A DNA stretch of 64,000 nt, from NCBI RefSeq assembly GCF_000160755.1, contig NZ_GG668576.1, positions 452,332 to 516,331 of the forward strand. Reading direction: 5' to 3'. Source of the stretch: Proteus mirabilis ATCC 29906. GTDB taxonomy: Bacteria; Pseudomonadota; Gammaproteobacteria; Enterobacterales; Enterobacteriaceae. Under the pieces are notes generated by a model that was not told the origin of the DNA, ran no database searches, and was given only the letters and a program-made list of their open reading frames with translations. The position numbers and the translations under genes were made by a program. This document shows positions 40,022 through 50,105 of this stretch, piece by piece (position 1 is the stretch's first letter; each line of letters starts with the position of its first letter).

Positions 40022-42064
40022 ATGTCTCAATCATCGCGATGCATAAAGGTGAGTGTTTTAGTTGTTGCAACAGCGATTAGCAGTGCATTCGCTGAAAATA
40101 AAAATCAAATCTATGGAGAAAAAAATAGCGGGGAGAGAAACACACAAATAATAACGGTTTATGCAACAGGTAACGAGCGAGATAGCTTTACATTACCAAT
40201 GATGTCGACCGTCATAAAAAATAACAGTGCTTTGACAGAAACGGCTGGAAGTGCCACGGAGTTGTTGCGTCATATACCGGGCATTTCAATATCAGGAGCT
40301 GGCCGCACAAACGGTGAAACTATCAGTATGCGTGGCTACAGTAGTAACGGTGTTTTGACACTAGTAGATGGCATACGCCAAGGTACTGATACAGGTCATA
40401 TTGACAGTATTTTTGTCGATCCTCTACTCATTAAACAAGTTGAAGTGGTTCGTGGCCCTTCAGCACTTTTATATGGAAGCGGTGCCCTCGGTGGGGTTGT
40501 GGCATATGATACCGTTGATGCCAGCGACTTGCTTGCAAAAAATGAACATGGTGGTGTGCGTGTTACCGCCCTTGGTAATACGGCACAACAGAGTCAAGGA
40601 TTTGGCATTACCGCTTTTGGTCAACAAGACAATTTCGATGGATTACTCGCCCTCTCCGCTCGTGATAAAGGTACAACTCGCTATGGAGGCGGTTATCGTG
40701 CGCAAAACGATGAAACAATCATTAACTTATTATCTAAAGGACGTTGGTTTATTGATGATAGCAATACGTTAAGTGGCCAATTACGCTATTATCATAACAA
40801 CGCACAACAGCCTAAGGATCCACAACTCGCCAATAACCCAACACCGGCTAATGTAGCGACAAATCGTACTACAACACAAAAAGATGCACAGTTAACCTAT
40901 CAATATCATCCTAGTGATATGTCATGGATTAACCTAAAAACACAAGCCTATTACAGCGAGGTAGATATTAATGCGAAAACACAACAAAAAGGATTTGAAG
41001 GTAGAGAGCAAAAAACCTATGGCATTAAACTTGAAAATCGCACTCAATTAGCCACCTACCCCTTTGCTGCTCACGCTTTAACTTATGGCGGTGAGATCTA
41101 TAAGCAAAAGCAATCACCCAGTGCAAATGCCGAAAGCTTCCCTAAAGCAGATATTCGTTTTATGTCAGGCTGGTTACAAGATGAAATGACTTTACGTGAT
41201 GTACCCATTTCATTCATCGTCGGTACAAGGTTTGATAAATATAGCAGTCAAAATGATCGTTATGATGACATCAGCGCTGATAAATGGTCATCAAAAGGAG
41301 CCGTTAGTATTACACCCACAGATTGGTTAATGCTTTATACCTCTTATGCTCAAGCTTTTAGAGCACCAACAATTGGCGAGATGTATAACGATGCTAAACA
41401 TTTTGATGCCCCATTCCCCGGAGCACCAACCAATTACTGGCGACCTAACCCTAATTTAAAGCCCGAAACCAATTCAACAACTGAATACGGGTTCGGTTTT
41501 CAATTCGACGACTTATTATCTAATAATGATAATCTGAAAATTAAAGCTGCCCATTTCAATACGCGTGCAAAAGATTATATTGATACAGATGTCGCTATTT
41601 TTCAGGGATATACACAATCGACGAATATTCCAAGAGCAACTATTTGGGGTTGGGATATCGAGATGAATTATCAATCGAAGTTCTTTAGTTGGGATTTGGC
41701 TTATAACCATACAAAAGGAAAAGATAATGCCAGTAATGCCTCTATTACCTCTATTGAGCCAGATACATTAACCAGTCGCCTCGATATTCCCGTACCCAAT
41801 AGTGATTTTTCCGTAGGTTGGGTGGGACAATTTACTAAAAAAACAGATTTTACAAAACATGATCGCTTTAATCGCCCGACCAATCGCCAACAAGCGGGTT
41901 ATGGTGTCAATGATTTCTACCTCCGTTATGAAGGTAGTGCTTCATTAACAGGGCTAACAACCTCACTGGTACTGGGTAATGCATTTGATAAAAAATACTA
42001 CTCTTCTGCGGGTATTCCTCAAGAGGGGCGCAATGCAAAAGTACTGGTGAGTTATCAATGGTAA
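40022..42064 (+). CDS. hmuR: TonB-dependent haem receptor, second of two (HmuR)
   Basis: 680 residues, closer to the size of Yersinia HmuR/HemR. Signal peptide, plug (RHIPGISISGAGRTNG, RGPSALLYGSGALGGVV) and barrel ending SYQW. Both haem receptor boxes are intact: AFRAPTIGEMYND and NPNLKPETN, with His between. Imports haem through the outer membrane. CGGAGATCGACCTGT precedes the ATG. Its stop is 36 bases before the hmuS start. Confidence 0.93.
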   Translation: MSQSSRCIKVSVLVVATAISSAFAENKNQIYGEKNSGERNTQIITVYATGNERDSFTLPMMSTVIKNNSALTETAGSATELLRHIPGISISGAGRTNGETISMRGYSSNGVLTLVDGIRQGTDTGHIDSIFVDPLLIKQVEVVRGPSALLYGSGALGGVVAYDTVDASDLLAKNEHGGVRVTALGNTAQQSQGFGITAFGQQDNFDGLLALSARDKGTTRYGGGYRAQNDETIINLLSKGRWFIDDSNTLSGQLRYYHNNAQQPKDPQLANNPTPANVATNRTTTQKDAQLTYQYHPSDMSWINLKTQAYYSEVDINAKTQQKGFEGREQKTYGIKLENRTQLATYPFAAHALTYGGEIYKQKQSPSANAESFPKADIRFMSGWLQDEMTLRDVPISFIVGTRFDKYSSQNDRYDDISADKWSSKGAVSITPTDWLMLYTSYAQAFRAPTIGEMYNDAKHFDAPFPGAPTNYWRPNPNLKPETNSTTEYGFGFQFDDLLSNNDNLKIKAAHFNTRAKDYIDTDVAIFQGYTQSTNIPRATIWGWDIEMNYQSKFFSWDLAYNHTKGKDNASNASITSIEPDTLTSRLDIPVPNSDFSVGWVGQFTKKTDFTKHDRFNRPTNRQQAGYGVNDFYLRYEGSASLTGLTTSLVLGNAFDKKYYSSAGIPQEGRNAKVLVSYQW

Positions 42065-42099
42065 TTAACAATAAAATAAACGAAACAATAGGAGTTTCC

Positions 42100-43149
42100 G
42101 TGACTAAACCTCTTTATGAGAGCTACCTGCAAGCAAAAAATGAAAAAAAAGCATCTTATGCGCGTGATTTAGCAACTTACCTTAATGTAAGTGAAGCTGA
42201 GCTTACTCACGCGCGTGTTGGGCACGATGCTAAACGCTTACATGGTGATGTTCGTGATATTTTAACCGCTCTCGCAACCGTAGGCGAAGTGAAAGCCATT
42301 ACTCGTAATGAAATTGCGGTTCATGAACATCTTGGTGAATATACCAATGCTCGTTTTAACGATCATGCAGGATTGATCTTAAACCCTCGAGCCCTCGATT
42401 TACGCTTTTTCTTCTCTCATTGGGCAAGTATCTTTGCATTAACCGAAGAGACGGCTCGTGGCATTCGTCATAGTATTCAATTCTTTGATCTTCATGGTGA
42501 TTCTCTCCATAAAGTGTATACCACTGATAATACTCATATGGACGCATGGAATACCTTAATCGATACTTATTTATCACCAGAAAATCCCGTATTAGAGATT
42601 ACCCCCGCTAAATCTTTTACTGATGCACCGGTAACAACGGCATTAGCACAACAGTTAGAACAGCAATGGCGCTCGATGACTGACGTTCATCAATTCTTTA
42701 AAATCCTGCAAGAAAATAATCTCAGTCGCCAGCAAGCGTTCAAAGCGGTCAGTGATGATTTAGCTTATCAAGTAGATAATAGTGCCTTAAAAACATTATT
42801 AGCACTGGCGAAAGAAGTACAAAATGAAATTATGATTTTCGTGGGAAATCGAGGTTGTGTACAGATCTTTACCGGTAAAATTGATCGTTTAGTGCCTCAT
42901 CAATTTGAAAATAGTGAACAAGTATGGATTAACATTTTTAATCCTGCATTTACACTGCATTTAATTGAGAGCGAAATTGTGGAAAGCTGGATCACTCGTA
43001 AGCCAACCCAAGATGGTTTTGTCACAAGTCTTGAACTATTTGATAGCAAAGGTCAACAGATTGCTCAGCTCTATGGACAACGCACTGAGGGAACAAAAGA
43101 ACAACAACAATGGCGTGAGCAACTCAACGCTCTTGCTAAAATAGCTTAA
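42100..43149 (+). CDS. hmuS: Haem-handling protein HmuS (HemS family)
   Basis: 349 residues from GTG at 42100, with GGAG 5 bases upstream; an earlier ATG overlaps the receptor stop and has no ribosome site. Two tandem HemS/ChuX-like halves are visible, each with a WHQ-like or similar closing segment. Cytoplasmic HemS/ChuS proteins bind incoming haem and store, transfer or break it down. Confidence 0.93.
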   Translation: MTKPLYESYLQAKNEKKASYARDLATYLNVSEAELTHARVGHDAKRLHGDVRDILTALATVGEVKAITRNEIAVHEHLGEYTNARFNDHAGLILNPRALDLRFFFSHWASIFALTEETARGIRHSIQFFDLHGDSLHKVYTTDNTHMDAWNTLIDTYLSPENPVLEITPAKSFTDAPVTTALAQQLEQQWRSMTDVHQFFKILQENNLSRQQAFKAVSDDLAYQVDNSALKTLLALAKEVQNEIMIFVGNRGCVQIFTGKIDRLVPHQFENSEQVWINIFNPAFTLHLIESEIVESWITRKPTQDGFVTSLELFDSKGQQIAQLYGQRTEGTKEQQQWREQLNALAKIA

Positions 43150-43164
43150 TAGAAGGATAGCTCA

Positions 43165-43980
43165 ATGAAAAAATGGCTTCTTTTGATCCTGTGTAGTTTG
43201 ATGACATTCACCAGCCTCGCTAAACAACGTATTGTCACTATTGGTGGTGATATTACTGAAATTGTTTTTGCATTAGGTGCAGGTGATCAGGTCATTGCTA
43301 GAGATAGTACGAGTTTAGTACCAGAGCAAGTTAAATCATTACCCGATGTGGGTTATATGCGCATGCTCAATCCTGAAGGTATTCTTTCGGTTAAACCGAC
43401 GCTGATTATTGCTAGCGAATTAGCTCGCCCTTCTTTTGCATTACGTCGTATCGAAAAAGCAGGTGTACCTGTTGAAACTATTACGGGTACACGTTCATTA
43501 GAAGCCATTAATGAAAAAATCGATGCCATTGCAACCCTCTTACAAAAAGAAACAGAGAGTCAGCAATTAAAAGAAAAGCTCACTCAATCTATTAATCAAA
43601 TTGCCACGACGCCTATTGATAAAAAAATTATTTATATCATGAGCCATGGTGGTGTTGCCCCTATGGCTGCCGGTCAAAATACTGCTGCAGATACGATTAT
43701 CACACTGGTAGGCGGAAAAAATGCTATGCAAGGTTTTAGTAGTTACCGCTTACTGTCACAAGAAGGGGTTATTGCCAGCCAGCCTGATATTTTGTTGGTC
43801 ACTAAAGAGGGAATAAAAGGTATTGGAGGTATCGAAAAACTGTGGGACTTGCCCGGCATAAAGTACACCCCCGCAGGTAAAAATAAGCGCTATATCGTTG
43901 TTGATGATATGGGTTTATTAGGCTTTACCTTATCAACCCCCAAAGTTATGCAACAAATTCGTCAAGCATTGGAGCAATAA
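43165..43980 (+). CDS. hmuT: Periplasmic haem-binding protein HmuT
   Basis: 271 residues with a signal peptide (KKWLLLILCSLMTFTSLA). Class III substrate-binding fold typical of haem and siderophore systems; PDVGYMRMLNPEGIL carries the tyrosine that in Yersinia HmuT ligates haem. It delivers haem to HmuUV. AAGGATAGCTCA precedes the ATG. Confidence 0.95.
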   Translation: MKKWLLLILCSLMTFTSLAKQRIVTIGGDITEIVFALGAGDQVIARDSTSLVPEQVKSLPDVGYMRMLNPEGILSVKPTLIIASELARPSFALRRIEKAGVPVETITGTRSLEAINEKIDAIATLLQKETESQQLKEKLTQSINQIATTPIDKKIIYIMSHGGVAPMAAGQNTAADTIITLVGGKNAMQGFSSYRLLSQEGVIASQPDILLVTKEGIKGIGGIEKLWDLPGIKYTPAGKNKRYIVVDDMGLLGFTLSTPKVMQQIRQALEQ

Positions 43981-44984
43981 TGTCTCGTTTTCGCTCACCG
44001 TGGATGAGTATTGCCATTTTACTCATCTTATTTACCATCATTACGCTTATTTCTGTTAATAGCGGCCCGCTAGCACTCTCATTTAGTACTTTATGGGATC
44101 GCTCTTTTGATGATATAGAGTGGCAAATTTGGCTTGATATTCGTTTACCTCGAGTACTATTAGCTATTCTCGTCGGTGGCGCTTTAGCCATATCAGGCAC
44201 CATCATGCAAGGACTATTTAGAAACTCACTTGCCGATCCTGGATTACTAGGTATTAGCAGTGGTGCTGCGCTAATGGTCGCTATTGTGATTATTTTACCC
44301 TTCTCTTTTTTATCCGTATTTTCTTTCTACAGTCATATTATTGCCGCCTTTATTGGCGGCTTAATAGTGGCAATGATTATTTTTTCATTGCATCAATTAA
44401 GTGATGGTAACTTGGCAAGATTGCTCCTAGCGGGAATTGCCATTAATGCGCTTTGTATGTCTTTTATTGGTGTATTGAGCTATATCAGCACAGATCAGCA
44501 ACTGCGCCAATTTTCACTATGGATGATGGGCTCTTTAAGTAAAATAGACTGGAACACCTTGGCGATTGCAACTCTCGTGATTATTCCCATTAGTGCATTA
44601 GCCTGTTGGCAAGGTCATAAACTTAACCTATTACAACTCGGTGATGAAGAAGCACATTATTTAGGGTTAAATGTAAGAAAAACAAAATTTATTTTACTAC
44701 TACTCAGTGCCATTTTAATCGGTTGTGCCGTTGCATTAAGTGGTGTTATTGGGTTTGTTGGTCTTGTGGTGCCCCATCTTATTCGTATGCGATTAGGCAG
44801 TAACCATATTTGGTTATTACCCGCCACCCTATTAGGGGGCGCAATACTCTTATTAGCCGCAGATACCCTGTCAAGAACCTTGGTATCACCAGCGGAAATT
44901 CCTGTAGGACTTATTACCGGACTTCTTGGTGGACCTTATTTTCTTTGGCTTATTTTACGACAACCAGCAGGACGCATGTCATGA
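43980..44984 (+). CDS. hmuU: Haem ABC transporter permease HmuU
   Basis: 334 residues, FecCD family, about ten membrane segments. Conserved blocks: RLPRVLLAILVGGALAISG, NSLADPGLLGISSGAAL and GVIGFVGLVVPHLIRM. Its ATG overlaps the hmuT stop (TAATG), so the two are translationally coupled. Confidence 0.96.
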   Translation: MSRFRSPWMSIAILLILFTIITLISVNSGPLALSFSTLWDRSFDDIEWQIWLDIRLPRVLLAILVGGALAISGTIMQGLFRNSLADPGLLGISSGAALMVAIVIILPFSFLSVFSFYSHIIAAFIGGLIVAMIIFSLHQLSDGNLARLLLAGIAINALCMSFIGVLSYISTDQQLRQFSLWMMGSLSKIDWNTLAIATLVIIPISALACWQGHKLNLLQLGDEEAHYLGLNVRKTKFILLLLSAILIGCAVALSGVIGFVGLVVPHLIRMRLGSNHIWLLPATLLGGAILLLAADTLSRTLVSPAEIPVGLITGLLGGPYFLWLILRQPAGRMS

Positions 44985-45775
44985 TGGAAAATCAACACAC
45001 TCCATTATTATATGGCAATAACTTGAGCTATAAAATCGGCAATAAAACTATTCTTGAGGATGTTTCTATTGCACTTAACACCGGTGAGCTTGTCACAATC
45101 ATTGGTCCGAATGGTGCTGGGAAATCATCATTATTACGTTTATTGACCGGCTATACTCCCCCGACACAAGGAGAATGTTTTTTTAAAGGGAAAACTTACT
45201 CACAGTGGAATAGTCAATTATTAGCGCAAAACCGTGCTGTTATGCGACAAAACAGCCAGCTATCATTCTCTTTTTCTGTAGAAGAAGTCGTCGCTATGGG
45301 AAGAGCACCACATGGGCAAAAACATAAACAAATCGCAATAGAAACCGCGCTATTACAAACCAATTGTTTAAAGCTTAAAACAAGAGATTACCGTCAATTA
45401 TCAGGTGGAGAGCAACAAAGAGTGCAACTTGCTAGAGTGCTTGCTCAACTTTGGCAACCGACACCTGAGAATGTTGCGCTATTTCTTGATGAACCCACAT
45501 CGGCACTTGACCTCTACCACCAGCAACAAAGTTTGCGTTTATTAAAACAACTGGTCAAAACGCAAAATTTGATGGTGTGTTGTGTTCTGCACGATCTCAA
45601 CCTCGCCTCCCTTTATGCTGATCGTATTTTATTACTGCATCAGGGAAAATTAGTTTGCGAAGGTACACCTCAAGATGTACTCACCGCTGAGAATATTGAA
45701 AAATGGTATGGCGCCGAGGTCAGTGTTAATACTCATCCTGAGTTATCTCAACCTCAAGTTTTTTTACGCCCATAA
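44981..45775 (+). CDS. hmuV: Haem ABC transporter ATPase HmuV
   Basis: 264 residues from the ATG at 44981, which overlaps the hmuU stop as ATGATG/TGA. Walker A IIGPNGAGKSS, signature LSGGEQQRVQLAR and Walker B ALFLDEPTSALD are intact. Powers haem import by HmuU. Last gene of the operon; a stem-loop follows. Confidence 0.95.
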   Translation: MMENQHTPLLYGNNLSYKIGNKTILEDVSIALNTGELVTIIGPNGAGKSSLLRLLTGYTPPTQGECFFKGKTYSQWNSQLLAQNRAVMRQNSQLSFSFSVEEVVAMGRAPHGQKHKQIAIETALLQTNCLKLKTRDYRQLSGGEQQRVQLARVLAQLWQPTPENVALFLDEPTSALDLYHQQQSLRLLKQLVKTQNLMVCCVLHDLNLASLYADRILLLHQGKLVCEGTPQDVLTAENIEKWYGAEVSVNTHPELSQPQVFLRP

Positions 45776-45788
45776 ATAATAAAAGAAA

Positions 45789-45825
45789 AAGGACTGAGTC
45801 CTGTTGAATGCAGAGCTCAGTCCTT
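45789..45825 (+). terminator. hmu operon stem-loop
   Basis: AAGGACTGAG pairs perfectly with CTCAGTCCTT around 17 bases, 14 bases past the hmuV stop. No T run follows, so factor-independent termination is uncertain. Confidence 0.6.
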
Positions 45826-45884
45826 AAAAGACGCTTAATAACATAATTTCTATTGGATGATTATTACCTTCACCAAATAGAGTA

Positions 45885-46352
45885 TTACTGCAATGGTAAA
45901 GCAAAACTCACTTTTACCGTCTCCATGGGTACTTCTGTTTTTATGCTTTGAATGCTAGGAATTTGTGTTAAATAATCAGCGTGAAAACGGCGATAAGTGG
46001 CGAGATCTTTTGTCACAATGCGAATAAGTGCATCACATTCTCCCGCCATTAGATGGCATTCAACCACTTCGGGTAATACTTTTATCGCCTTTACAAATTC
46101 TTCAATAGTTTCAGCATCTTGTGCTCTGAACCAAATTCGCGCAAATAAAGATAATCCTGCATCAACTTTACTACCATCTAATACGGCAACATAACGCGTG
46201 ATCACACCTGACTCTTCAAGTAAACGTACACGACGTAAACAAGGAGATGGTGAGAGTCCCACTTCTTTTGCCAGTTCGATGTTTTGAATTTTGCCATCGC
46301 GCTGTAACACTTGCAAAATATGCTTGTCTATCTTATCCAATTTTATTGACAT
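45885..46352 (-). CDS. Lrp/AsnC-family transcriptional regulator
   Basis: 155 residues from ATG. N-terminal helix-turn-helix (LDKIDKHILQVLQRDGKIQNIELAKEVGLSPSPCLRRVRLLEESG) and the C-terminal RAM ligand-binding domain (VVECHLMAGECDALIRIVTKDL). It is not Lrp itself, but one of the local paralogues that sense an amino acid. It is divergent from a LysE-type exporter gene, the usual partner of such regulators. Confidence 0.88.
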   Translation of the reverse strand: MSIKLDKIDKHILQVLQRDGKIQNIELAKEVGLSPSPCLRRVRLLEESGVITRYVAVLDGSKVDAGLSLFARIWFRAQDAETIEEFVKAIKVLPEVVECHLMAGECDALIRIVTKDLATYRRFHADYLTQIPSIQSIKTEVPMETVKVSFALPLQ

Positions 46353-46512
46353 CAAAGATTAACCTTAGTTCTATTTGTGGAATTTTATTGCCAATTAATT
46401 ATTTTTGTTAGCAACAAAGCAACCCGATTTTTACGAAAATATCATATAATTTTTCAGCTAAATTGCACAGCAAAAACGATATTTTCTTCAATTGCTCAAT
46501 CAGGTGAAAAAG

Positions 46513-47124
46513 ATGGAATTTAACACTTTGTTATTCTTTGCCCTTACAGTACTGCCTTTAATTTGCACACCTGGCCCCGATATTCTTTTTATCTCCTCAC
46601 AAGGATTAGCGGGAGGAATAAAATCAGCGTGGTTTGCCAATATCGGTGTCATTTCAGGTTATATAACACATGCTATTCTTAGTGCTTTGGGTCTTGCAAC
46701 GATAATGGCAACCTATCCCATTTTCTTTTATCTACTAAAGTGGCTAGGTGTGATTTATATTACCTACTTAGCAATCAAAATGCTGATATCTGCATGCCAA
46801 AAAGACCAACTCGCACTAAATGCAGATAAAAAAACACATCTCTTTCGCAAGGGCTTTTTAACGAGTTTTCTTAATCCGAAAGGCTTACTCGTCTATCTGG
46901 CTATTTTACCAAATTTTATCAATAACCAGAATGATATCGCTATGCAATCTCTGCTTTTATCTGGGATATTTATCACTATTTGTCTATTTATCTATGGCTT
47001 TTTAGGTACGATTTTCGCTTATATTGGTTTAAAAGGCGGATTAGGTGATAAAGGACGCCGTTATAATGATGGCATTGCCGGCAGTTTACTTACCTTTGCA
47101 GCCGTTAATTTAGCCCTTAATTAG
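46513..47124 (+). CDS. LysE/RhtB-family amino-acid exporter
   Basis: 203 residues from the ATG at 46513, with AGGTG 7 bases upstream; the upstream TTG in frame is not needed. Family features: N-terminal CTPGPDILFISSQGLAGG and FLTSFLNPKGLLVYLAILPNF, six membrane segments. Exports an amino acid or analogue; the substrate is unknown. Divergent Lrp-like gene suggests induction by the exported compound. Confidence 0.9.
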   Translation: MEFNTLLFFALTVLPLICTPGPDILFISSQGLAGGIKSAWFANIGVISGYITHAILSALGLATIMATYPIFFYLLKWLGVIYITYLAIKMLISACQKDQLALNADKKTHLFRKGFLTSFLNPKGLLVYLAILPNFINNQNDIAMQSLLLSGIFITICLFIYGFLGTIFAYIGLKGGLGDKGRRYNDGIAGSLLTFAAVNLALN

Positions 47125-47206
47125 AGGGCTAGCATCACTTTATAGTGATATTTGCTCAATGCCGTGCAATATGACCATTTAACTGATGAATACGTACGCT
47201 AATGTG

Positions 47207-48622
47207 CTATTTACGACGTAATTTTCGACACCCTTCACCAATAATTTGCATTCCTTTTTCAGTCTGACCATTCCATTGAAAAGAAGAGTTTAAACGAAAA
47301 GCATGATTAAACTGTGAACTGGTCGAAAACATAGCACCTGGTGCAATACTCACCCCTCTTTCGAGAGCAAAATGGTACAATGTATTAGCATCAAAAGTTG
47401 GCTCGAATTCTAACCATAGGAAATAGCCTCCGACAGGAATATTCACTTTAACATCTTTAGGCAAATGCGTTTGTATGGCCTGTAACATACGATAACGTCT
47501 CTGCTCTAATAATAATCTTAAGCGACGTAGGTGCCCGTCATACCCCCCTTGTGATAAATAGTCAGCGATAGCTTGTTGTGTTGGCATACTCGCTGATACA
47601 GTACTCATCATTTGTAACTGCTGTATTTTAGTCGCATGTTTTCCGGCTGCGACCCACCCGACTCGAAATCCTGGCGCTAAACATTTAGAAAAAGAAGCGC
47701 AGTGCAATACGCTATTGGATTTATCAAAGCCTTTCACAGGCATTGGCGCTTTTGGACTATTATACAGTTCACCATAGACATCATCTTCAATTAAGGTTAT
47801 CTGTTTTGCCGCTAAAATTTCCACTAGTCTGATTTTATTTTCATCAGGCATAGTGCCACCTAATGGATTTTGGCAATGACTCATCAACCAACACGCTTTA
47901 ATGTCGTATTGTTCTACCACCTTTTCTAACTCATCTAAACAAATGCCTGTCACCGGATCAGTTTTGATAGCAATCGCTTTTAATCGTAAACGCTCTATCG
48001 CCTGTAATGCGCCATAAAAAGCAGGAGATTCTATGACAACCCAATCTCCTGGCTCAGTAACAGCTTGTAAACTAAAACTTAATGATTCCATTGCACCTGC
48101 GGTGATCACAATATCGTCAGGCGATACATGAATACCTTGCAGTGCATAGCGTTGAGCTATATTACGACGTAGTTTTTCATTACCAGGAGGTAAATTAATC
48201 ACTGAACTTTGAGGGGCTAAATGTCTAGCGGCAGAGGCTAATGCTCGGCTTAATTTAGGTTGTATGAATAAACTGGGATCTGGAAAGGCGGAACCGAACG
48301 GAATGATATTGGGATCTTTACAGGCTTGAAGAACATTGAATATAGAGGCGCTTATCTCAACATTTTCACTCATATGTAGCCCTTTGCTGGCAGTTACTTG
48401 AGCAAAAGCGGTATTGCGATGTGCAACATAATAACCTGATTGCGGACGAGCGGTGATCCACCCTTGACTTTCTAACAGTTGATAAGATTGTAAAACGGTC
48501 ATTAAACTCAAACCTGATTGTTTAACCGTATCCCGTAATGAGGGTAAACGATCGCCTGATTGCCAAATATTATCTTCAATTTGTTGGCGTATCTGTGCCG
48601 CAAGCTGTTCATATCGAGTCAT
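47207..48622 (-). CDS. MocR-type regulator (GntR helix-turn-helix fused to aminotransferase domain)
   Basis: 471 residues. Residues about 1-70 are a GntR winged helix (LPSLRDTVKQSGLSLMTVLQSYQLLESQGWI); from about 110 on a class I aminotransferase fold with the pyridoxal-phosphate lysine in HCASFSKCLAPGFRVGW. MocR proteins use bound cofactor or an amine as effector and act on a neighbouring gene. The divergent neighbour is an oxidase operon, an unusual target, so the link is not certain. Confidence 0.88.
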   Translation of the reverse strand: MTRYEQLAAQIRQQIEDNIWQSGDRLPSLRDTVKQSGLSLMTVLQSYQLLESQGWITARPQSGYYVAHRNTAFAQVTASKGLHMSENVEISASIFNVLQACKDPNIIPFGSAFPDPSLFIQPKLSRALASAARHLAPQSSVINLPPGNEKLRRNIAQRYALQGIHVSPDDIVITAGAMESLSFSLQAVTEPGDWVVIESPAFYGALQAIERLRLKAIAIKTDPVTGICLDELEKVVEQYDIKACWLMSHCQNPLGGTMPDENKIRLVEILAAKQITLIEDDVYGELYNSPKAPMPVKGFDKSNSVLHCASFSKCLAPGFRVGWVAAGKHATKIQQLQMMSTVSASMPTQQAIADYLSQGGYDGHLRRLRLLLEQRRYRMLQAIQTHLPKDVKVNIPVGGYFLWLEFEPTFDANTLYHFALERGVSIAPGAMFSTSSQFNHAFRLNSSFQWNGQTEKGMQIIGEGCRKLRRK

Positions 48623-48770
48623 ATTTACCTATTCACCCTCAAACTGTTATAGTCATTTTTAAACTTATTGTCACTATTATAGTTTACTGTCATATGGTCT
48701 ACTTATCCACACGATTTACCTGCTATTTACAGATCAGCGCGATTTGTATATCAAAATAATGAGGTTGTTT

Positions 48771-50105
48771 ATGTTTGGGTTAAGTGCCTTTGATTTGGCG
48801 CGTATCCAATTTGCGTTTACCGTTTCTTTCCATATTATCTTCCCCGCAATTACTATAGGGCTAGCCAGCTTCTTAGCTGTCTTGGAAGGATTATGGCTAA
48901 AAACTCGCAATAAGGATTATTTAGCGCTATTCCATTTTTGGTCAAAAATATTCGCTGTTAACTTTGCTATGGGCGTCGTCTCTGGTCTCGTTATGGCATA
49001 TCAGTTCGGTACTAATTGGAGCTTTTTCTCCGATTTTGCCGGCTCTATCACCGGCCCTCTATTGACTTATGAAGTACTTACAGCATTCTTCTTAGAAGCT
49101 GGATTTCTAGGTGTAATGTTATTTGGCTGGAACAAAGTAGGTGAAAAATTACACTTTTTCGCCACTTGCATGGTGGCATTGGGTACATTAATGTCAACAT
49201 TTTGGATTTTAGCCTCCAACAGTTGGATGCAAACACCACAGGGATTCGAAATCGTCAACAATCAAGTGGTTCCCGTTGATTGGCTAGCGGTTATTTTTAA
49301 TCCTTCCTTCCCTTATCGTCTTGCTCATATGGGCGTTGCTGCATTTCTTGCTTCGGCATTCTTTATTGCCGCCTCGGCTTCATGGCATTTATTAAAAGGC
49401 AACAAGACATCTGCAATGAAGAAGATGCTCTCGATGTCTATATGGATTATCTTAATCTTAGCGCCTATTCAAGCACTTATTGGTGATATGCATGGTTTAA
49501 ACACGTTAAAACATCAACCCGCCAAAATTGCCGCGATTGAAGGGCATTGGCAAAATAATCCTGGTGAGGCTACACCGTTAATTCTATTTGGTATACCGGA
49601 TATGAATGAAGAAAAAACCAAATATGCCCTTCAAATTCCTTATTTAGGTAGCCTGATATTAACTCATAGTTTAGATAAACAAGTACCAGCACTAAAAGAA
49701 TTTCCTAAAGATGATAGGCCAAATTCACTGATTGTTTTTTGGTCATTTCGTATTATGGTCGGCCTTGGCATGCTGATGATTTTAGTGGGTGTATGGGGCA
49801 CATGGTTACGTTATAAGAAAAAATTATATCAATCTAACCTCTTCTTGCGATTCACTTTTCTAATGGCACCTTCAGGATTAATTGCCATTTTAGCGGGTTG
49901 GTTTACTACAGAAGTAGGTCGACAACCTTGGGTTGTGTATGGGATACAACGAACACGAGATGCGGTATCTGCTCATGGTGAAATGCATATGAGCATTAGC
50001 CTACTGATTTTCTTTATCGTTTATGGATCTGTATTCGGAATTGGATATGCCTATATGTTAAAACTTATCCGCAAAGGTGCGCCGGAGGTTCAAGATGGGA
50101 ATTGA
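48771..50105 (+). CDS. cioA: Cyanide-insensitive bd-type ubiquinol oxidase subunit I (CioA)
   Basis: 444 residues from ATG 48771 with GAGG 7 bases before. CydA family: haem ligand histidines in FTVSFHIIFPA and YRLAHMGVAAF, the methionine in HGEMHMSISLL, and GRQPW of the quinol region. It lacks the long Q-loop insertion of E. coli CydA, so it is of the short-loop CIO type. Membrane oxidase taking electrons from quinol to oxygen, relatively resistant to cyanide. Overlaps cioB. Confidence 0.9.
   Translation: MFGLSAFDLARIQFAFTVSFHIIFPAITIGLASFLAVLEGLWLKTRNKDYLALFHFWSKIFAVNFAMGVVSGLVMAYQFGTNWSFFSDFAGSITGPLLTYEVLTAFFLEAGFLGVMLFGWNKVGEKLHFFATCMVALGTLMSTFWILASNSWMQTPQGFEIVNNQVVPVDWLAVIFNPSFPYRLAHMGVAAFLASAFFIAASASWHLLKGNKTSAMKKMLSMSIWIILILAPIQALIGDMHGLNTLKHQPAKIAAIEGHWQNNPGEATPLILFGIPDMNEEKTKYALQIPYLGSLILTHSLDKQVPALKEFPKDDRPNSLIVFWSFRIMVGLGMLMILVGVWGTWLRYKKKLYQSNLFLRFTFLMAPSGLIAILAGWFTTEVGRQPWVVYGIQRTRDAVSAHGEMHMSISLLIFFIVYGSVFGIGYAYMLKLIRKGAPEVQDGN

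Noticed and set aside
40368..40772. 134-codon frame inside the second haem receptor gene
   Set aside because: Overlaps the conserved plug domain in another frame, with no ribosome site.
44810..44980. Longer N-terminus for hmuV
   Set aside because: Would overlap hmuU by 170 bases; the ATG at 44981 gives the normal start with a stop-start overlap.
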